Source: Gracilibacillus dipsosauri (GTDB lineage: Bacteria; Bacillota; Bacilli; Bacillales; Amphibacillaceae). From it: 64,000 bases of DNA. The number at the start of each line of letters is the position of its first letter. Position 1 is the first letter of the stretch. The notes under the pieces were generated by a model. It was not told the origin of the DNA, did not search any database, and saw only the letters and a program-made list of their open reading frames with translations. The stretch is taken from positions 1 to 64,000 of the forward strand of contig NZ_QGTD01000009.1 of the NCBI RefSeq assembly GCF_003176895.1. Direction: 5' to 3'. Shown piece after piece: positions 17,427 to 26,592 of the stretch. The position numbers were made by a program, and so were the translations under genes.

Positions 17427-19161
17427 CGTCAGAGCCCTCTAATTCATGTAGCAAGTACTGTTTTATCAGATCCCATTTTTGCTGATGCCAGCTAACATTT
17501 TCTGTACGATCGGTTTCCACTTCGACAATAGTTAGCCCACCTCTTTGGTACGAGTTTTCCAAAGTCCTAACATAATTGGTCCAGTTTTCTGGTTTTTCGT
17601 AGCTTGCATCATAAGCCGCTGCAAGTTTTTGTATATCAATATCTTGAGGTGTACCAAACAGCAATTCATAATGCTTACTCTTATCCTTAGCCTGAGGTAA
17701 AAAGGAAAAAATACCCCCACCATTATTATTAATTAATACAATAGTTAGGTTTAATCGATAATTTTTAGCCAACAATAAACCATTTAAACTATGCAGAAAA
17801 GAAACATCTCCAATCAAAAGGGTGGTATGCTTATCAGTGGCACTAATGCCTAAAGCCGTCGAGATAATACCATCAATCCCATTTGCACCACGATTAGCTA
17901 AAACTTTCACTAGCTGTTGGTTAGAGAACCAAAAGGTGTCTACATCTCGAATCGGCATACTATTACTAGCAAAGAGAACCGTATGATCGGGAATAGTTTG
18001 TTGAATACCTATTACCGCAAGTCCTTCTGTTAATCGATCTTGTTTCTCCATCAACACTTCTTTCGTGTACGTATTCCATTTCCTCCAATTAGCTGACCAT
18101 TTCTCATCGATTTTGATTGGATAGCTTGCCAAATCACGACATAAATGAACCCCATCACAATGATTAAGAAAATGAGTAGGCACACCAACAGGCTCTCGAT
18201 ATCCTTCTCCTTCTTCGACGACAATGTGTTCAATACCTTGCTTTTCTTGTAATAGCTGTAAATAAGCCTTAGAAACTGGCATAGCACCAAATCGAATAAT
18301 AAAGTCAAGCTCTAGCAAATCGCGAACAGCCTTTGATTTCAGGATCGCATCATAGCCTTCCACAATCCATTTATTCGAATGTTTACCATTACGTAATAGA
18401 GATAATGGATCAGCAAAAATAGGAATCCCCCATGCTTCTGCTAGGTCAACGATAGCTGATCCTAGCTCTGTTCGATCCTGAGGACCACAGACTAGGATGC
18501 CCCGTTTTTTATTTTTTAATTTATCTATTAGTAGCTCTACATTCGGTTGCGATAACTGACTAACCGCTCGAAGGGTAAGACTCTTCTCTTCTTCCCCCCA
18601 TATATCCTGTAACGTAAAGTCAGGAACAAGTGGCTCGCGTAGTGGAAAATTGAGATGAACAACACCACAATTGGGACGTAACGCGGTTTGGATAGCACGT
18701 TTTGCTTGATTCCTTGCATAGCGAAGCATTTCTACTGTTGCACTAGGCAACGCCATTTCGTGAAACCATTTAGGATAATCTCCAAAGATTTTTAATTGAT
18801 TAATCGTTTGCGGTGCTCCGACATCCCGCAATTCATGTGGTCGATCAGCTGTTAAAACAATTAACGGTATTCTGCTATAATGTGCCTCAATAATGGCTGG
18901 ATAATAATTGGCTGCTGCTGTACCAGACGTACAAACAAGGACCACTGGTTCTCTCGTTTCTTTTGCCATACCTAATGCAAAAAAAGCGGCAGACCTTTCA
19001 TCAATATCTACCCATAATTGGAAGCGATCATATTCAGCAAAGGTTAAAGACAACGGAGTAGATCTTGACCCAGGTGAAATAACCACATTTCTTACACCAC
19101 TTACATATAATTGATTGACAAAATTCGCAATATATTTCGTCAATGATTCACGATAACTCAT
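17416..19161 (-). CDS. menD: SEPHCHC synthase MenD
   Basis: A 581-aa thiamine-diphosphate enzyme joining isochorismate and 2-oxoglutarate. It has the N-terminal Pyr domain (VVISPGSRSTPLSLTFAEY; DERSAAFFALGMAKETREPVVLVCTSGTAAANYYPAIIEA) and the ThDP motif GDVSFLHSLNGLLLAKNYRLNLTIVLINNNGGGIFSFLP near residue 440. Overlaps menF by 14 bases. Confidence 0.95.
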   Translation of the reverse strand: MSYRESLTKYIANFVNQLYVSGVRNVVISPGSRSTPLSLTFAEYDRFQLWVDIDERSAAFFALGMAKETREPVVLVCTSGTAAANYYPAIIEAHYSRIPLIVLTADRPHELRDVGAPQTINQLKIFGDYPKWFHEMALPSATVEMLRYARNQAKRAIQTALRPNCGVVHLNFPLREPLVPDFTLQDIWGEEEKSLTLRAVSQLSQPNVELLIDKLKNKKRGILVCGPQDRTELGSAIVDLAEAWGIPIFADPLSLLRNGKHSNKWIVEGYDAILKSKAVRDLLELDFIIRFGAMPVSKAYLQLLQEKQGIEHIVVEEGEGYREPVGVPTHFLNHCDGVHLCRDLASYPIKIDEKWSANWRKWNTYTKEVLMEKQDRLTEGLAVIGIQQTIPDHTVLFASNSMPIRDVDTFWFSNQQLVKVLANRGANGIDGIISTALGISATDKHTTLLIGDVSFLHSLNGLLLAKNYRLNLTIVLINNNGGGIFSFLPQAKDKSKHYELLFGTPQDIDIQKLAAAYDASYEKPENWTNYVRTLENSYQRGGLTIVEVETDRTENVSWHQQKWDLIKQYLLHELEGSDDVL

Positions 19162-20551
19162 AGTGTCCTCCTAATGCCTGCAGCATTGGGGTGAATTTGA
19201 TACTTGTTTCCTTATATTCTTGCTCTGGATCGGAATCCTCCACTACACCACATCCAGCAAATAGAGATACCTTGTTTTCTCGCACTAGTGCTGAACGTAT
19301 AGCCACAGCAAATTCCCCATTAAATTGATCATCCATCCACCCAATTGGAGCTCCATACCACCCTCGTTCTAGTGTTTCAAATTCACGTATAAAGGATAAG
19401 GAGGTTTCGCTCGGATAACCACTCAATGCCGGGGTTGGGTGTAATTTAGCAACAACATCTAAGATGGTATGCCCTCTCTTTAACTCTGCCTGTACTGGTG
19501 TATATAAATGTTGTAAATTTTTTAATGGATACAAAATTGGTTTGTCAGGAATATGAACTTTTCGAGCACAGGAAGTAACAGCTCCTCGAATCATATCTAC
19601 CACAAATTGATGTTCTTTTTGATTCTTCTCATCTTGGAGCAATGCTTGGCCAATAACATCATCATCTTTTTTGTCCTTGCCCCTTGGTGCCGTGCCAGCA
19701 AGACAAGTAGAAAATAGTTGTTTTTTATTCACTTGAACTAGTCTTTCAGGTGTTGCACCAATGAAACATGCATTATTCTTTTCCCACGCAAACACATAAC
19801 TATTTGGTTGCATGATTAACAGATTCCTTAAAACTTCGGTTAAATCACAATTATCCTTTAGCTCTATTTGTAGCTCTCTAGCTAGTACAATTTTATCCAC
19901 TTTTCCTTCTGAAATATCATTCGTCACCTTCTGAACTAAATCTTTCCACTGTTCTGGATCTACCTCATGCTGCAGGTGAATGGCATTCGTATAAGTTATC
20001 ATTTCTTTCCCATTGAGCAATTGCTGACTTTCAATCTGTAATTGTTGCTCCAATTGGCTTGTATTACTATTTGGTTCTACGAAGACATTAATGGTGAAAT
20101 AATACTTTTCCTTATCTTTTGTAAGCATAAAGCGTGGTAGGCGGAATTGACTACCTTCAAACCCCTTCCAAAGTGATAGATCCTTTTCATTAGCTTGATC
20201 AAAAGGAAAACCGCCTAGCACAATTGGCCCTGCACTACTGTTAGGATATGGATTATCGATAATAGCATCATTAATCAGTTCCTGCCACTGCTGCTTTATT
20301 GTCGTATATGGCTGATTAATTGCTTGCATGGTATAGGCATTGCCCACTCCAACAAAATATATAGAACGATCGGTATTAGTCCAAAACGTTCGGGTTAAGC
20401 CAAGATACTTACCTGTATTAAAAAAAGCAAGTGGATCCAACTCTTCTATCTGTTCCGTTATACTAACAAAGGCTGGTGTTTGCTTTTTATTTGCCTGTTT
20501 TCTTGCTGTTTGTAATACACCATCTATATTTAATTCCTTTGTTTCAATCAT
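19148..20551 (-). CDS. menF: Isochorismate synthase MenF
   Basis: About 467 aa, chorismate-binding fold. It has EKNNACFIGATPERLV, the SGYPSETSLSFIREFETLERGWYGAPIGW catalytic block and the GCGVVEDSDPEQEYKETSIKFTPML C-terminus. The ATG at 20551 is preferred over the one at 20599 because GGAGGG sits just before it. First gene of menF-D-H-B-E, divergent from menA. Confidence 0.93.
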   Translation of the reverse strand: MIETKELNIDGVLQTARKQANKKQTPAFVSITEQIEELDPLAFFNTGKYLGLTRTFWTNTDRSIYFVGVGNAYTMQAINQPYTTIKQQWQELINDAIIDNPYPNSSAGPIVLGGFPFDQANEKDLSLWKGFEGSQFRLPRFMLTKDKEKYYFTINVFVEPNSNTSQLEQQLQIESQQLLNGKEMITYTNAIHLQHEVDPEQWKDLVQKVTNDISEGKVDKIVLARELQIELKDNCDLTEVLRNLLIMQPNSYVFAWEKNNACFIGATPERLVQVNKKQLFSTCLAGTAPRGKDKKDDDVIGQALLQDEKNQKEHQFVVDMIRGAVTSCARKVHIPDKPILYPLKNLQHLYTPVQAELKRGHTILDVVAKLHPTPALSGYPSETSLSFIREFETLERGWYGAPIGWMDDQFNGEFAVAIRSALVRENKVSLFAGCGVVEDSDPEQEYKETSIKFTPMLQALGGHYELS

Positions 20552-20599
20552 TAGAAAACCCTCCAATATAATAGGGCATTTTTCATAAACGCTATCCAT

Positions 20600-20809
20600 T
20601 ATAGTACAAAATCAAATAATTTTAAAGAACCTAACGTATAGATGCCTCACCTTAATAGTATATCAAAAAATAAATCAATAAGGGTGATAATCGCATTTCA
20701 CGAAGAATATTGACACATATTGAAGTATTCAATAAACTTATAATGTTGTATTATATACTTTTAGGCTATATTTCTAGCCTTTATTTTAAAATCAAGGAGA
20801 TACTTTAAA
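20600..20809. promoter_or_regulatory. menF-menA divergent promoter region
   Basis: About 210 AT-rich bases between the two men transcription units. Towards menA there is TTGACA (20710-20715) 17 bases before TAAACT, overlapped by the inverted repeat TATTGAA-gta-TTCAATA (20718-20734). The repeat lies in the promoter spacer and could be an operator. No identified regulator matches it. Confidence 0.45.
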
Positions 20810-21757
20810 ATGGGAATGAATAAACCATCGCGAGAAGCGAATCATTTAAACGAAAAACCTGGGTTTCATGTATGGTGGCGATTATTAAGACCACATACTT
20901 TAACCGCATCCTTCATTCCAGTCTTTGTCGGAACAATGCTTGCCGTATTGGATGAAAAATTCCAACTATTATTATTTATCGTTATGCTAGTCGCTGCCAT
21001 CCTTATCCAAGCAGCCACTAACATGTTCAATGAATATTACGATTATGTCCGTGGACTAGATAATGAAGAGTCTGTAGGAATTGGTGGCACTATTGTTCGA
21101 GATGGTATTAAGCCAATAGTCGTGAAAAGGCTAGCCTATTTATTTTTTGCCATTTCCGTTGCTTTAGGTGTATACATTTGCATCGAGTCCAGCTGGTGGA
21201 TTGCTGTAATTGGCACACTTTGTATGCTGATAGGTTATCTATATACAGGAGGACCAATTCCCATCGCCTATACACCATTTGGAGAATTATTTTCTGGCTT
21301 ACTGATGGGAACAGTCATTATCGGCATCAGTTATTATATCCAAACATTAACGTTAACATGGGAAGTCATTATCATTTCTATTCCTATCGCTATCTTGATT
21401 GGTTGTATTTTACTTGCCAATAACATTCGTGACTTAGACGGGGATAAAGAAAATGGAAGAAAAACAATTGCCATATTAGTCGGGCGTAATCGGGCCATTT
21501 CTTTATTAAAATGGTTAATCATTATTAGTTATTTACTAACTGGAATTTATATCTTAATGGGACTTTTACCTATTTATAGTGTGATCAGTTTTCTAAGCAT
21601 TAAAAAAGCAAGCCATGCCATTAAAACCTTTAAAGAGAATACAACAAATGTTGGAATGATTCCGGCAATGGCTGCTGTTGCAAAAACGAATACCATTTAT
21701 GGTGCACTTATTGGAATATCATTATTGCTCCATATCTTTATTCCTTTATCATTATAG
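20810..21757 (+). CDS. menA: 1,4-Dihydroxy-2-naphthoate polyprenyltransferase MenA
   Basis: A 315-aa UbiA-family membrane prenyltransferase with about nine membrane segments. Both aspartate-rich Mg-diphosphate motifs are visible: NMFNEYYDYVRGLDNEE (about residue 68) and NNIRDLDGDKENGRKT (about 205). It makes demethylmenaquinone. AAGGAGA precedes the ATG. Facing the menFDHBE operon puts nearly the whole pathway in one locus. Confidence 0.95.
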   Translation: MGMNKPSREANHLNEKPGFHVWWRLLRPHTLTASFIPVFVGTMLAVLDEKFQLLLFIVMLVAAILIQAATNMFNEYYDYVRGLDNEESVGIGGTIVRDGIKPIVVKRLAYLFFAISVALGVYICIESSWWIAVIGTLCMLIGYLYTGGPIPIAYTPFGELFSGLLMGTVIIGISYYIQTLTLTWEVIIISIPIAILIGCILLANNIRDLDGDKENGRKTIAILVGRNRAISLLKWLIIISYLLTGIYILMGLLPIYSVISFLSIKKASHAIKTFKENTTNVGMIPAMAAVAKTNTIYGALIGISLLLHIFIPLSL

Positions 21758-21778
21758 CCTAGAAAGAAGTGGATAGAA

Positions 21779-22162
21779 ATGGCTGAAAATTTAATGGATG
21801 CACTAAGTATAAAGACAGTAACAGTTTCTAAGGAATTAGTGATAATGGAAATGCCAATCACTAATACAGTTAAGCAGCCAATGGGATTCCTTCATGGGGG
21901 AGCAACTGTGGCACTTGCGGAAACGGCAGCAAGTATCGGTGGATTACAGCATATTCATCCTAATGAACAATCTATTGCAGGCTTAGAAATAAACTGTAAC
22001 CATTTGAAAGCAAAAAAAGAAGGATGGATACAGGCAAAAGCCTCGCCTATTCATGTGGGAAAAAAAACAATGGTATGGGAAATCAAAATAGTCGATGAAA
22101 AAGAAGACCTTATTGCGATTTCACGCTGTACACTTGCCGTTATCCAGCTTCATCATCCATAA
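21779..22162 (+). CDS. Hotdog-fold thioesterase, probable DHNA-CoA thioesterase
   Basis: A 127-aa PaaI-type thioesterase with MGFLHGGATVALAETAASIGG near residue 37 (the glutamate is the usual catalytic residue). It lies 21 bases after menA and before a terminator, so it is cotranscribed. Context suggests that it hydrolyses 1,4-dihydroxy-2-naphthoyl-CoA between MenB and MenA (MenI role); this is inference, since the family acts on many acyl-CoAs. Confidence 0.82.
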   Translation: MAENLMDALSIKTVTVSKELVIMEMPITNTVKQPMGFLHGGATVALAETAASIGGLQHIHPNEQSIAGLEINCNHLKAKKEGWIQAKASPIHVGKKTMVWEIKIVDEKEDLIAISRCTLAVIQLHHP

Positions 22163-22172
22163 AACAGAGAAG

Positions 22173-22207
22173 AACCGTGTGACAAGATGATGTCATACGG
22201 TTTTTTT
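22173..22207 (+). terminator. menA operon terminator
   Basis: Stem AACCGTGTGAC / GTCATACGGTT (22173-22183 with 22192-22202) followed by TTTTTTT. Strong intrinsic terminator. Confidence 0.88.
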
Positions 22208-22210
22208 CTT

Positions 22211-23272
22211 TTATTCCAATGGGTTTAAGCTTTCTGTGCCATTCAAAGATGTAATCAGTTCTACTAGTAAAGCAATTTCTTCTTCTATATCCTTAAGACT
22301 AGCAGTTTCCACAGGTGAGTGCATATACCTTAATGGTAAGGAAACTAAACTAATTGGTACCCCTTTTCCAGTAAACCTCATTTTATCAGCATCTGTACCA
22401 GTTGCTCTCGGAGTAAGCTCATATTGGAGATTGATGGATAGCCTTTTAGCCGCTTCTTCCAGCCATTGATTCATTTTTCGATTAATCGGTGCACCTTTTG
22501 CTAGTACAGGGCCCCCTTCTAGCTTTACATCTCCATGCTTTCTTTTGTCAACACTTGGGTAATCTGTTGCAAAAGTTACGTCACATGCAATAGCACAATC
22601 AGGATGTAAACCAGCTGCAGCAAAATACGCTCCTCCCATATTCGTTTCCTCATTAACCGTACTTACGGCATAAAGACCTATATTGACTTTTTTCTCTTTC
22701 AATTGTTTAACTACCTCTGCCACGATAAAAGCGCCTGTGCGATTATCTAAGCCACGCCCAGATATATACCGATCCATCAGTAATTCCGATTTTCTACGAT
22801 ATACGACCAAATCACCAATTTGTATCGTTCGAGTTACCTCTTCCCTTGACTGTGCACCACAATCAATAAATAAATCCTCTACATTAAAATCATCCTTCAT
22901 CCCCCCATGATGTTGCGCATTTACCCCGATAACACCAGGTAAAATTCCTGATTCCCCGATAATTTCTACCTTCATTCCTATAGCTGCTTTTGGGTTAATT
23001 CCACCCATTTTTTCAACAAAAACATATCCATGGTCATCGATCCGATTCACGACAAAAGCAATCTCGTCACAATGTCCAGCAAGCATAAGATGAAAATCAG
23101 CATCCTGATTTACAATCGCAATAGCGTTCCCAGCATGATCTGTTCTTATTTCATCGGCAAATGGTTTGACGTAATCGATCCATTTTTTCTGTATCTCCAT
23201 TTCTAAACTAGATGGAGATGGTGTATGTAATAAACTTATTAAAAATTCTAAGCTATCCTTTTTCAATGTCAA
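22211..23272 (-). CDS. M42 family metalloaminopeptidase (YtoP/FrvX type)
   Basis: A 353-aa cytosolic di-metal aminopeptidase. Metal-ligand segments are AGHCDEIAFVV (about residue 68), GRGLDNRTGAF (D, about 178), NEETNMGGAYFA (catalytic and ligand Glu, about 211), ACDVTFATDYP (D, about 235) and PLRYMHSPVE (H, about 321). The family includes glutamyl and leucyl aminopeptidases and was once called endoglucanase M. Exact specificity is not determinable here. Confidence 0.9.
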   Translation of the reverse strand: MTLKKDSLEFLISLLHTPSPSSLEMEIQKKWIDYVKPFADEIRTDHAGNAIAIVNQDADFHLMLAGHCDEIAFVVNRIDDHGYVFVEKMGGINPKAAIGMKVEIIGESGILPGVIGVNAQHHGGMKDDFNVEDLFIDCGAQSREEVTRTIQIGDLVVYRRKSELLMDRYISGRGLDNRTGAFIVAEVVKQLKEKKVNIGLYAVSTVNEETNMGGAYFAAAGLHPDCAIACDVTFATDYPSVDKRKHGDVKLEGGPVLAKGAPINRKMNQWLEEAAKRLSINLQYELTPRATGTDADKMRFTGKGVPISLVSLPLRYMHSPVETASLKDIEEEIALLVELITSLNGTESLNPLE

Positions 23273-23345
23273 TCACTCCTGTTTTTAGCATAATGTTACT
23301 ATTTTAGCTCAAACTAAACGAAAAAATACGGAAGGGTGGTTTTAC

Positions 23346-24344
23346 ATGCTTTGGAATAAATGGATCCAATTTTATTTTCATCTTCCAATAATTGTTCGTC
23401 TACTTCTCTCAGTTTGTCTCATTATGACAAGCTTTGGATTTATCATACATATATTAGAACCCATACATTTCCCGACGACTTTTGACGGGATTTGGTGGGC
23501 TTTTGTGACAGGCTCTACTGTAGGTTATGGTGACTATGTTCCATTAAGCAATATAGGAAAAATCATTGGTATCATATTGATTTTGGCAGGTGGCGGTCTC
23601 GTTACTTTTTATATGGCAACACTCTCAGCAGGTACAATTAAGCATGAGAAAAGCTTAACAGAAGGGAAAATCTCCTTCAAAGGAAGTGGTCATATTATTT
23701 TAATTGGGTGGAACGAAAGGACCAAGCAATTAATTAGGATGATGAAAGATAAACAAATGAAGACAGATATTGTTTTAATTGATCATTCTTTAAACAAGCT
23801 TTCCTATCGAAATAATATGATTCACTTTATACACGGACAGCCCACCTCTGATGAAATATTATCAAAAGCAAATATTGAAAAGGCTCATTATATAGTGATT
23901 ACTGCAGACCCTTCACTATCAGAGGATGAAGCAGATCGTCAGACAATCTTAAACATCATCGCTGCACGTGGTAACAATCCATCTGTTCATATTATTTCCG
24001 AAATCCTAACGGAAATACAGCAAAAGAATGCCCTAAGAGCTGGCACTAATGCTATTATTCGTTCCAATGATTTTATGAGTTCCTTAATTTATCAAGCCCT
24101 ATTTCAGAAAGATATCCAGGTTACAGACATTATAGCAAAAACATTGGAAGAACAGCAATTTTGTATCAATCCAATTGATAACAATATGATAAATCAGAGC
24201 TTTTATCATTGTACAAGACAGTTTTTAGAGGATGGAAAATCGTTAATTGGTATAGTTAGAGAGGATGAAATCATTTTACATCCACCATTCTCATTTATTA
24301 CTGATAAAGCAGACCAATTTATTTTTTTAAAAGCAATAAAGTAA
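23346..24344 (+). CDS. yugO: Potassium channel with TrkA-N domain, YugO
   Basis: A 332-aa two-membrane-helix K+ channel. Helices at about 17-40 and 74-92 flank the pore with selectivity filter TVGYGD near residue 60. A RCK/TrkA-N domain (HIILIGWNERTKQLIRMM) follows. YugO of B. subtilis carries electrical signalling in biofilms. Next to pgi and yugI as in B. subtilis. The stop codon is inside the terminator palindrome. Confidence 0.9.
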   Translation: MLWNKWIQFYFHLPIIVRLLLSVCLIMTSFGFIIHILEPIHFPTTFDGIWWAFVTGSTVGYGDYVPLSNIGKIIGIILILAGGGLVTFYMATLSAGTIKHEKSLTEGKISFKGSGHIILIGWNERTKQLIRMMKDKQMKTDIVLIDHSLNKLSYRNNMIHFIHGQPTSDEILSKANIEKAHYIVITADPSLSEDEADRQTILNIIAARGNNPSVHIISEILTEIQQKNALRAGTNAIIRSNDFMSSLIYQALFQKDIQVTDIIAKTLEEQQFCINPIDNNMINQSFYHCTRQFLEDGKSLIGIVREDEIILHPPFSFITDKADQFIFLKAIK

Positions 24345-24372
24345 GGCAAGGTTAAATTTAACCTTGCCTTAC
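24341..24372. terminator. Palindromic hairpin between yugO and pgi
   Basis: A 32-bp perfect palindrome spans the yugO stop codon and the gap before the end of pgi. It can fold on both strands and probably ends both convergent transcripts, though there is no T tract. Confidence 0.7.
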
Positions 24373-24381
24373 CTAATGCTC

Positions 24382-25728
24382 TTATAAGCGTTTTTCTAGC
24401 TTCGCTTTTTCTTCTTCAAATCCTGGCTTACCTAGTAGGGCAAACATGTTTTTCTTATATGCTTCCACCCCAGGCTGATCAAATGGATTAACGCCTAATA
24501 AATATCCACTTATTGCACAAGCTTTTTCAAAGAAGTAGACAACGTATCCGAATGTATAAGCGTCTAATTTCGGTAAGTGAACGAGTAAATTCGGTACTTG
24601 TCCATCTGTATGTGCAAGGAGTGTACCTTGGTATGCTTTCTCATTAACAAAATCTAATGTCTTTCCTGCTAGGTAGTTAAGACCATCAAGATCTTGCGCT
24701 TCTTCTTCAATCGTAATATTAGATTTTGGTTCCTCTACATGAAGCACTGTTTCAAAAATGTCTCTTCGTCCCTCTTGTACATATTGTCCTAAAGAGTGCA
24801 AATCTGTGGAGAAATTAGCAGAAGAAGGATATATACCTTTGAAGTCTTTACCTTCACTTTCTCCAAACAATTGCTTCCACCATTCAGCAAAATATTGAAG
24901 GGAAGGTTCATAATTGATTAGCATTTCAATTGTTTTCCCTTTATTGTAGAGTACATTACGAACTGCAGCATATTGATAAGCAGGGTTTTTGTCTAGGTCT
25001 GCTTCACTTAGTTCCCCTTGAGCCTTTTGTGCCCCTTGCATCATTTGGTCAATATCCACACCGCTAACTGCAATAGGAAGTAAACCAACAGCTGTTAGGA
25101 CAGAGTAACGTCCACCGACATCATCTGGAATAACAAAGCTTTCATACCCTTCCTCATTTGCTAATGTTTTCAATGCACCCTTTGCTTTATCTGTCGTTGC
25201 ATAAATACGGCCTTTTGCTTCTTCGACCCCATACTTTTCTTCTAAAAACTTACGGAAAATACGGAAAGCAATGGCAGGTTCTGTTGTTGTACCACTCTTA
25301 GAAATAACATTAACAGATACATCCTTGTCCTTTAAGACATCAAAAAGGTCGTTAATATAAGGGGCACTGATACTATTACCAACAAAGAATACTTGCGGAC
25401 TATTGCGTTGCTCTTTAGAAAGTTCATTATAGAAGGAATGATTTAGCATTTCGATCGCAGCACGAGCACCTAAATAAGAGCCACCAATACCTACAACTAG
25501 AAGAACATCTGAATCTGATTTGATTTTATCTGCAGCTTTTTTAATGCGTGAAAATTCTTCTTTATCATAATTAGTTGGAAGGTCCACCCAACCTAGAAAG
25601 TCATTTCCCGCACCAGTTTTATTATGTATCATTTCATGAGCTAGCTTAACTGGTTCTTTTAAATAATCTAATTCATGCTTACCAAAAAAATCTAATGCTT
25701 TTTCATAGTCAAACCGTACATGTGTCAT
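24382..25728 (-). CDS. pgi: Glucose-6-phosphate isomerase Pgi
   Basis: A 448-aa glycolytic isomerase interconverting glucose-6-P and fructose-6-P. The SIS-domain motifs [13 protein letters not shown] (about residue 80) and [17 protein letters not shown] (about 141) and the catalytic Glu region [16 protein letters not shown] (about 315) match the family, and the length is typical. Its own terminator is the shared yugO palindrome. Confidence 0.96.
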   Translation of the reverse strand: MTHVRFDYEKALDFFGKHELDYLKEPVKLAHEMIHNKTGAGNDFLGWVDLPTNYDKEEFSRIKKAADKIKSDSDVLLVVGIGGSYLGARAAIEMLNHSFYNELSKEQRNSPQVFFVGNSISAPYINDLFDVLKDKDVSVNVISKSGTTTEPAIAFRIFRKFLEEKYGVEEAKGRIYATTDKAKGALKTLANEEGYESFVIPDDVGGRYSVLTAVGLLPIAVSGVDIDQMMQGAQKAQGELSEADLDKNPAYQYAAVRNVLYNKGKTIEMLINYEPSLQYFAEWWKQLFGESEGKDFKGIYPSSANFSTDLHSLGQYVQEGRRDIFETVLHVEEPKSNITIEEEAQDLDGLNYLAGKTLDFVNEKAYQGTLLAHTDGQVPNLLVHLPKLDAYTFGYVVYFFEKACAISGYLLGVNPFDQPGVEAYKKNMFALLGKPGFEEEKAKLEKRL

Positions 25729-25845
25729 TTTTTACCCTCCATTAATTTTTATCACCTTTTTAATGTACCGAATCCTCTCATTTAAATCAAGAGCTGAGCT
25801 ACCTATTTTGTCGAAAACTTATCAATATTTATCACAGTATGGATA

Positions 25846-25896
25846 GTAAAAAATAAAATGGCAGAGACAGAGTAAAACTGTTTCTACCATTTTATT
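25846..25896 (-). terminator. yugI terminator
   Basis: A long stem (25852-25870 with 25878-25896, three mismatches) followed on the minus strand by a T-rich TTTTTTAC tail. Strong intrinsic terminator. Confidence 0.85.
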
Positions 25897-25916
25897 CAAA
25901 TGGAGTGAGAGAAGAG

Positions 25917-26267
25917 TTATTCAGATTGCTTTATCCACTCCTCAAGCTTGTCCTTTAACGTGTTAAAGCCATGCTCGCCCTCTTTTTGTTGAATATTTTT
26001 TGCTACAACTCGTTCCTCTTTTTTAGGTTCTATTGCACGAATAGATAGAGAGTATTTATTATTTTCCTCGTCTACTTCTAGTATCTTAACATTGACTTTG
26101 TCGCCTTCCTTCACATGATCATGGATATCCTTGACGAAGCCATTAGTTAATTCCGAAATGTGTACTAGTCCTTGAACATCTTCGTCTAGTGATACAAATG
26201 CTCCGTATGCTTGAACTCCTGTCACAGTACCTTCGACAATATCGCCTTCTTGAAATTTATTAGACAC
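25917..26267 (-). CDS. yugI: S1-domain general stress protein YugI (GSP13)
   Basis: A 116-aa RNA-binding protein. The S1 domain fills residues 6-77 (GDIVEGTVTGVQAYGAFVSLDEDVQGLVHISELT), with a charged tail behind it. GTG at 26267 is preferred: AAAGGAG lies nine bases upstream, and the product then begins SNKFQEGD like known YugI proteins. The ATG at 26276 abuts the ribosome site and the longer 26366 start encodes an unlikely hydrophobic leader. GSP13 associates with ribosomes and is stress-induced. Confidence 0.87.
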   Translation of the reverse strand: MSNKFQEGDIVEGTVTGVQAYGAFVSLDEDVQGLVHISELTNGFVKDIHDHVKEGDKVNVKILEVDEENNKYSLSIRAIEPKKEERVVAKNIQQKEGEHGFNTLKDKLEEWIKQSE

Positions 26268-26410
26268 TTTTTCCATCTCCTTTCCTAATGAATTAAGAAA
26301 TCTACCTGCAATGATTACGAACGAAACAAACAAGTTTTTCTTATAGACAATAAGTAATATTAGCATAAATTGATTTAAAATGGCAAAAATTTATCTTTTT
26401 ATCATTCTAA

Positions 26411-26436
26411 GGTTTAAGGGGTAAATTTTTGGGTAA
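26411..26436 (+). promoter_or_regulatory. Candidate sigma-B promoter
   Basis: GGTTTAA (26411-26417), a 13-base spacer, then GGGTAA (26431-26436). This matches the sigma-B consensus GTTTAA-N12-15-GGGTAT closely. The next feature downstream is an intrinsic terminator only about 65 bases away, not an ORF. Confidence 0.6.
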
Positions 26437-26442
26437 ATCTAT

Positions 26443-26509
26443 TAATGTAAGACTTTCTCGTATTCCCCCTGGATAGCAAAGCGAAATTTTAATTCGCTTT
26501 GCTTTTTTT
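26443..26509 (+). ncRNA. Candidate sigma-B-dependent small RNA (about 67 nt)
   Basis: This stretch is delimited by the sigma-B-type promoter and a strong plus-strand terminator: stem AGCAAAGCGAA / TTCGCTTTGCT (26475-26485 with 26493-26503) followed by seven T. The 5' part is unpaired and includes UUCCCCCU (26463-26470), the type of C-rich motif by which small RNAs such as RsaE/RoxS pair with Shine-Dalgarno sites. It has no meaningful reading frame. The minus-strand gene cannot use this terminator. It could instead be an attenuated leader of the yugF-like gene. Confidence 0.55.
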
Positions 26510-26592
26510 ATTATTGGATTTCTCTATTGGGATAAATTTTGCTCTATAGTACAACCTATAACAATCACACCTTGAAGGAAGGGTCTTACTCT

